In this document: piece by piece, positions 58,182 to 64,000 of the stretch
How positions within the stretch are numbered: the first letter of the stretch is position 1
Layout of the letters: every line of letters begins with the position of its first letter
Assembly: GCA_028456385.1 (NCBI GenBank)
Contig: JALNQF010000178.1
Coordinates: forward strand, 26,016 to 90,015
DNA: 64,000 bases
Origin: Ophiosphaerella korrae
Lineage: Eukaryota > Ascomycota > Dothideomycetes > Pleosporales > Phaeosphaeriaceae
Direction of reading: 5' to 3'
Program-made: the position numbers and the translations under genes
The notes under the pieces: model-generated
Seen by the model: the letters and a program-made list of their open reading frames with translations, nothing else
Told to the model about the DNA's origin: nothing
The model's database searches: none

Positions 58182-59507
58182 GTGGATTTTGGTACGGGGA
58201 GATTGGCATTTTGGAAGCGTCGAAGGAGAGTTGAGAGCGATGAGAAGATTTTCGTTGTGTTCTGTTGTATATATTGATCGCCTCATGATACAGTACGGTG
58301 TCGAAAGAGATAAATGTTCATACGTATCAGTCGTGCACTACCTGCTAGACCTAACTTAGAAGTAGGATATGCGTTGTGGTGTGTGCATCAAAATCACCAG
58401 ATTTGGGATCACGTGCTTCGCAACAGAATCCAGCTGGAGTATGCCTTCACAATCTACGAATGATATTGTAGTCGTCAAAGCATATTCCGAGACACAATCC
58501 TAGGGATCAGTGGATATGAGGTATTTGAATAGTAGCTCTCCAGCGATTCATTCGACTCGCTACGTAGGAAAGCATGGCGAGAGTTATATTCTCGTTCTAC
58601 AAATTTTTGTCAAAAGAGGCAGAAATACAGTGAAAGATGGTTTACAATGGCTATTAAGGACAGTGGGCTGCTACGTTGTAAAATTAATGTGTATGTAAAA
58701 GGTGGCTAGGCGACACACGAGGCTAGATTAGTAAAAAGCTTTGTGTATGGCGTGAAGAGCAGGCTCGTTGCTGTTATGGTTAGTGAATAGCAAATCACTT
58801 AGATATGTTTCAGGCCTAGCTCGCTTGCGCTTAAGAATTAGGAACACAAGCTAGACTTTGATTATGCCTAGGTAGGTATGTGTTAATATACAGAGTATGT
58901 CTTTGACTCCCTCTTCAAGATGCTTGGTACGTGGCATGCAATAGACAATATAATATAAAATTATGTAATAAGGAACTTGAGGTTACTCTAAGCATTCTTA
59001 GAAAAAGGTTCTAGGTAGCTGAAGTATCTTGTGGCTGCCATAACTTAAGTGGCCAATATCCTACCTTTCCAGTTGACCGAGAGACTGAATGTTTGTACTT
59101 TTGAAACTTGGTACCGGGAACGCTATGCGAGCAGCATTAGATAGAACTATATAAAAGCTGGTAGGATTGTCCCTAAGGGAGTAGGTAATTACTGTGATCA
59201 CGCTGGTAATGCAACCTGAAAGCCCTTCGATGCATTTTATTCACTATTACTCCTAGGTTGAATAAGTGACAAGTGCTATTAAAAGATACAAATTATACAG
59301 TGTATTCATGTAATAAGAACAAATACAACGCAAGAGCAGCTTCCCCATTGCTATTTACTCTGTCATGTTTCAAGATTAGATAGAGAAGCCCCAGATTAAA
59401 CGGACATATCACGAGAAACTTTGCTATCAAATCGAGTAAAAGGAGCTTCACAGAATACGTTTCTTTGATGTGATGAGGTAATTTTTCAGCATTTGCCAAC
59501 AAACTAA
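58182..59507. other. Intergenic region
   Basis: No gene supported. Composition becomes AT-richer to the right. Short open stretches at 58510-58698 and 59293-59502 (minus) show no domain, though the latter could be a degraded tail of the lipase-like gene. Confidence 0.4.
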
Positions 59508-60656
59508 TTATTGCACCAATTCAGCAGCCTCGTTGTGACGTTTCGACTTCAACATCTCCTCCGCTTGTACCCATCGCATAGAAATCATATCGGGAGCATC
59601 TTTGGGATATCGAATTAATGCGGCGACAACAAGTCGATAATCTGGCGAGCTACGGTCCTCAAATTTGATCATACCGCTGTGATCGTATGGGAGACCTGCT
59701 CTTTCCGTATTGTCGAGAATTGGCGCCGCAGAATTCTCCTCCACGATCTACAATGGTTAGTAGTGTGATTATTCGGTAATGAATCAGAAGACTCCATATA
59801 TAAGCTAGGGTGGCCCCAAGACTCGTCTTCTCCTGCTCCCAGAAGAAGTATATTCGGAAATTCTTCATCAAGGGCGCAAACATATCTATAATGTTATGCA
59901 GCGCCTCTGACCCTTCATGTAATGCATCTACAAGCTGGCTGTCCGTGCTAAGCACTTTAGAAGGCGTCAAAGCACTGGTCATTCGGCTACTAACTAAGGC
60001 AATAACGGCTTTGCTACTACCGTTGTGTGGAGTACCTAGGAATAGGATGCCGTATGTTGACACAAAAATCGAATGGAGGTGTTGAACTAGTTTGCTAGTT
60101 CTTCCTGCAGAATAGTCAAGGGCCTAAGCAAATTTCAGTCATCCGATACTAAGCTTGATTATTAGAAAGGCTATTGGGCTTACCCGTTTGACAACGATGC
60201 CGTCGAGTGAGTGAAAGATGAAAATTATCGGTCGTTGTGATGCATCTTCGATCTTCGCGGCATTGTTAGTGGGTTTCAATGTCTCGGTCCTTCTCGAGGT
60301 TGGCTTGGGTCGAACTGATCTGACGATCTGCAACTAACTCTGCAACAAGAGTTTGGGCGCGTTGTAGAATTCGATCTGATGATGTGCGTCCCAGTAACGC
60401 TACGACGGCGGCATGATAGCCAAATGTCAAGATGCGTGCCGACTTCAGGTTATTTGGCAAAAGCTCAGCGTCTTTGAGCCAGAGCTTCTTTGTTTTCTCC
60501 GTAGTCCATGTCTTAGTAGGATGACCGTTGAGCCCATGAACAGCAACGATACTTGGAGCTGTCAATATTCAGATAGGGCAGAGAGCAACAATAAACGTAC
60601 TCAATAGTGGGATTCTCTCCTCGGTAAAGTTCGATCAGACCGGTAGACGGCTCCAT
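59508..60656 (-). pseudogene. Broken lipase/esterase-like domain gene of the NLR-associated type
   Basis: Minus strand. From ATG 60656: MEPSTGLIELYRGENPTIE, then (intron or frame change) SIVAVHGLNGHPTKTWTTEK, an alpha/beta-hydrolase opening. Next FGYHAAVVALLG, then after another frame change RPIIFIFHSLDGIVVKR, which corresponds to the GHSLGG nucleophile elbow with Ser kept but both flanking Gly positions changed. An intron ending near 60122 leads to LVQHLHSIFVSTYGILFLGT and PHNGSS, then FRIYFFWEQEKTSLGATLAY. The last segment (VEENSAAPILDNTERAGLPY, DHSGMIKFED) can be reached only through a splice donor that now reads ATATGG instead of GT. Such DUF676-like domains often head fungal NACHT or TPR proteins; no NACHT follows here. 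Confidence 0.7.
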
Positions 60657-61255
60657 CACGCAATGAAAAGTTGAAATAAAATCTTGAAATACGCAAGTGG
60701 CCAGCAAACTCGACAGAAACCATCTTGATCAAGTTTAGGAGTGCGACCACCTAAGTAGTTTGAGAAATGCGCAGTAGAAATCTCTCAGCACAAACACCTG
60801 GCGAACGGGCAACGAGACAGCGGCAAGAGGCTCCATATTGTTGGACAAACAGTCTGGTTATTACAGCGGCCCTTTGCTTCTGACACCGCCTGCAAAGACG
60901 CCCATACCGCAACCGCATCGGGTATGGTACCTTACACTCAAAAGATTAGGTACGATTGCTCCTAGCCTAGTGATATGATAGAAAAGATGATACCTAGTGA
61001 CAAATTACAACTCGCAGCATTAGGTTCAACGGGTAAGTTCTTTCCGTATGAGGTTACATGCAATCGTGCTGCCCTGAAGACCAGCTTCTCACTCAAGGCT
61101 CTATCTATTGAAATTCTGTCGGGTGACCTCCCTGTGCGAAGTCAGGTGCCGGAATTGTACGAAGTGTCACAACAGTCGCATGCAAGCAGTGTGATGCAGC
61201 ATCATGAGTGCAACGTGTTATCACACGTTAAGTCTTTGTAGTGCTTCCTAGTCAC
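60657..61255. other. Region next to the right AT-rich block
   Basis: Normal composition up to about 61255. A plus-strand open stretch 60975-61241 (88 codons) has no recognisable domain. The change to RIP-type sequence is abrupt, just after 61255. Confidence 0.35.
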
Positions 61256-62240
61256 GACGAAACTAACTACTTTTACTTAAGTAAGTTTAGATGTATAAAT
61301 TTAATTAAGATAGATTCTTTTAAAAGTATAAAGCTGAGTTTATTATAAGAAGTAATTTTTAAGAAAAAGATATACTTTATTTAACTTATACTACTACTTT
61401 AGTAGTAGAGTCTTTTTAAATAGAAATAGTAATTACTACTTAGTTTAATTTAGAAGTTATATAATATAATATAGTAAGAGTATTCTTAAACGCTAAGATT
61501 ATAAAAGATAATCTAGTAATCTATAAAATACTAAATAGATTTAAGAAAATAGAAACCTATATTAAGCTTAATAGAGCCCTATATAGATTAAAGAACTTAC
61601 TACGCTTTTAGTATAAAGAATTCTTAATAATACTAAGATTACTTAATCTATAACTATTAATAGAAAAGCTATACTTCTTTTTAGTAAAGATTAAAAGATT
61701 ATAATCTTATTTTATATAAATAACATACTACTACTCTTTTATAAAAATTAAGAATAAGTAGTAAAAAAACTATAAAATTAAATTAATATAAAATATAAGA
61801 TATAAGATTTAAAGCTAGTTAAATAGTTTTTAAGAGTATAAGTAATCTAGTATAATAAAAAAAAGAAAATTACTTTTATTTATAATTTATATATTAATAA
61901 AAATATAAAGAAATTTAAACTTAAAGATAGTAGCTTTTTAAAAATACTACTCTTTATAAAAAATTTAATTAAAAATATATTAGACTATAGCTTTACTTTA
62001 CTATACTAAATAAAATTAAAAAAGTAAATAAGTATTTAATAATATTAAATAGTAGAGTAGAATAGTATATATTATTATAAAGGCTTACTAGCTCTTAGTA
62101 CTTAGCTTAGTATATACTAATTATAATACTACTATAGCTCTATAATCTTTATAAGTACTATAGCTTAATAAAATACTAATAAACTATTAAAATAAAAGAT
62201 AAAAAAATATTAATAAAAAGTAAAATTAGTACTCTATATA

Positions 62241-63098
62241 ATATATTTTACTAGTAAGCTAGTTAAACTACTAAGCTAGTTACTCTAAAATATATAAAAA
62301 AATCTAAAACTTAATACTTATTATTTCTATAACTATAGTATAATAAATTCTAAAAAATTAATAGATTACTACTATATATATAATTATCTATCTATTAAAT
62401 TTTTAAAGCGTATAGTTTAGTAGTTCTAAAGTTAATAAGAAATAAGTATTTTTAAAGCTAAAAATTCTATATAATAGGCTACCTATTGTTAACTATAGGT
62501 ACTTATATTAGGGGTTAGTAGATTAGGAGGTAATAACAAAGAGCTTATATAGAGATCTATAATAACTATAAATAGTAGAAGATATTTTATAACTATCTTA
62601 TACTAGCGTTCTATAGTTAAAGGATTAAATTACTAATACTATCCTAATAATACATATTACTATTAACTATATACTTATTGTAATCTATAATCTATAGTTA
62701 CTAAGATTAATAGATTATAGATCGCTTTAATCTATAATCTATTACTACTAAGAATCTATAGATTATAGATTACTCTAGGTATCCTAATTATATGTAGTCT
62801 CCTAATTAAGATTATTACTCTACTTATCTTATACTTTGTTAGTATCTAAGTTAAGACTAATTAGTTTTATCTTAATTCTTTCTATTACGCTTATAATATT
62901 CTACTATCTTAAAAACTACCTAGCTATATATTTTAAAAATTTAATAGATTAAAGACTATATAAATAGTAGTAATCTATTAAATTTTTAGAATTTATTATA
63001 TTATAGTTATAGAAATAATAAGTATTAGGTTTTAGATTTTTTAGTATATTTTAGAGTAACTAGCTTAGTAGTTTAACTAGCTTACTAGTAAAATATAT
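62241..63098. mobile_element. Foldback/MITE-like element with long terminal inverted repeats
   Basis: Left arm about 62241-62435 and right arm about 62905-63098 are reverse complements over roughly 190 bases with few differences (both contain ACTAGTAAGCTAGTTAAAC on one strand). The ends read ATATATTTTACTAG flanked by TA on both sides, suggesting TA target-site use. Without the solo LTR inside it, the element would be about 424 bases and nearly all inverted repeat. It lies between the reverse transcriptase and RNase H parts of the copia pol remnant. Confidence 0.75.
62470..62898 (-). repeat. Solo LTR, copy C, with perfect 5-bp target duplication
   Basis: A 429-bp copy of the LTR seen at 593-1020 and 5864-6289, with no internal element beside it. 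It is bordered by TTCTA at 62465-62469 and TTCTA at 62899-62903. This defines the LTR ends independently and shows insertion into the foldback element, followed by LTR-LTR recombination. Confidence 0.85.
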
Positions 63099-63600
63099 TA
63101 GTAATTATAATAAGACCTAATATAGTATTTACTATATTAAAGCTATTTTATTTTTTAATAAATCTAAGTAATTAATACTAAAAAGTAATTATATACTTAT
63201 ATAAATTAAGATATAAAAAGATTTAGTATAAAAACTATAATAAACCTAATTTTATAATTTATAGAAATACTTTATTTACTAATAATTAAGAAACTAGAAA
63301 TTCTTTATATAAATATCTAGTAATTATATTTAAAAAACTAATTTTCTAAAAAGTAGTAAAGTAAAATATAGTAACTATATCTACTATAAAAGCTAAGCTT
63401 TTAGCTCTTAAGTATATAAAAAAAAGTAATTATACTTTATTAGTATTTTAAAAAAATTACTTTAATTTTAAAGTATTTATTATAGTAGTAATAGAAAAAA
63501 ACTAGATAGAACTAATTAGCTCTAAAATAAAAGATAATAATATATATAACTTATAAGATAATAAGCTTAATTAAAAAGTTAATTATAATAAAAATATATA

Positions 63601-64000
63601 ATAACTTTATAGCTTTATAAAGCTTAGTACTTATAAAGCTATAAAGTAAGTAAAATAGTATAAGTATATAGTTAGTAAAGATTGTTATAATACTAAGTAG
63701 TAAGTAAGCTATTATATTATACGTAATTAGGCTAAGTAATATAGCGTAGTAAAATACGTAACTATTTAGTAGTAAACGCTCTAGAGTAAGTACTTAGAAA
63801 TAAACGCTAGATAGTAAGTATATAGGAACGTTAATAGACCTTTATAGACTATTATATTTAATCTCTTTTTTACTTCTTATCTTAATAGAGTATTATAACT
63901 AATACTTTAATTAGATTCTTATTTACTTATTAATACTTATATACTTTATAATACTCTAATAAAAGCTAACTATTAATTAAGTTAAGTAACTAACTTATTT
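63601..64000. other. RIP-degraded AT-rich sequence, right edge
   Basis: Continues the CpA/TpG-depleted composition to the window end. No family recognised. Confidence 0.4.

Larger units (their letters stand above)
61256..63600 (+). mobile_element. RIP-dead Ty1/copia retrotransposon pol, interrupted by nested elements
   Basis: Plus-strand reading with many stops. Around 61490-61640 is the reverse transcriptase start (FLNAKIIKDN; IKLNRALYRLKN; YKEFL). Around 61705-61730 the YVDD catalytic box reads YINN, two Asp-to-Asn changes from G to A. The RNase H end appears at about 63260-63460 (TRNSLYKYLV; IVTISTIKAKLLALKY; compare the TVTTSTTEAELLAL block of the family). Between the two halves lies the foldback element 62241-63098. 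All changes fit RIP. No LTR of this element is identified inside the window; the right end is approximate. Confidence 0.8.

Overview
This window is a filamentous ascomycete nuclear chromosome segment. Short GT-AG introns (about 45-110 bases, with CTAAC/CTGAC branch sites), the gene repertoire and repeat-induced point mutation (RIP) suggest Dothideomycetes, probably Pleosporales; that placement is inference. About 36 kb of gene-rich sequence sits between two extremely AT-rich blocks (1-7260 and 61256-64000). In those blocks CpA and TpG are almost absent, which is the signature of RIP.

Left block: a minus-strand Ty3/gypsy element whose RIP-mutated proteins (gag zinc knuckles, reverse transcriptase, integrase) can still be read, flanked by LTR-like repeats in inverted orientation; then a minus-strand Fot1/pogo transposase whose first 60 codons lie outside the RIP zone. 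From 7.5 to 13 kb lies a poor region with one badly broken plus-strand gene (8957-11124).

Core: Zn2Cys6 regulator (13.2 kb), P-loop sulfotransferase-like protein with a 9-base exon (18.2), broken membrane-protein gene (20.6), aldo/keto reductase (22.6), four-unit polyubiquitin (24.5), a 2H phosphoesterase tail joined to a SnoaL-like head (26.5), GDP-mannose pyrophosphorylase (28.4), beta-carbonic anhydrase (31.5), an amyloid-signalling pair (34.7-38.3), tyrosinase (39.1), OB-fold protein (42.3), Aim32-like protein (43.8), small acidic protein (45.2), SAPS-domain phosphatase regulator (46.0), Vps60 (49.6), Rei1 (50.8), HECT ubiquitin ligase (53.0) and a GRGGAGN-motif protein (57.8). A broken lipase-like gene of the kind fused to fungal NLRs lies at 59.5 kb, beside the right AT-rich block.

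Right block: a RIP-dead Ty1/copia pol gene, split by an inverted-repeat (foldback/MITE-like) element, which is itself split by a solo LTR of the left-hand LTR family with a perfect 5-bp target duplication.

The most notable system is at 34.7-38.3 kb. An apparently intact minus-strand gene encodes a fungal cell-death-type N-terminal helical domain with two C-terminal amyloid-motif repeats. It is divergently paired with a NACHT-WD40 (NLR) gene carrying one matching motif just before NACHT. This is the architecture of the HET-S/NWD2 signalling pair, but here the NLR is a pseudogene with RIP-type stops, leaving an orphan effector.
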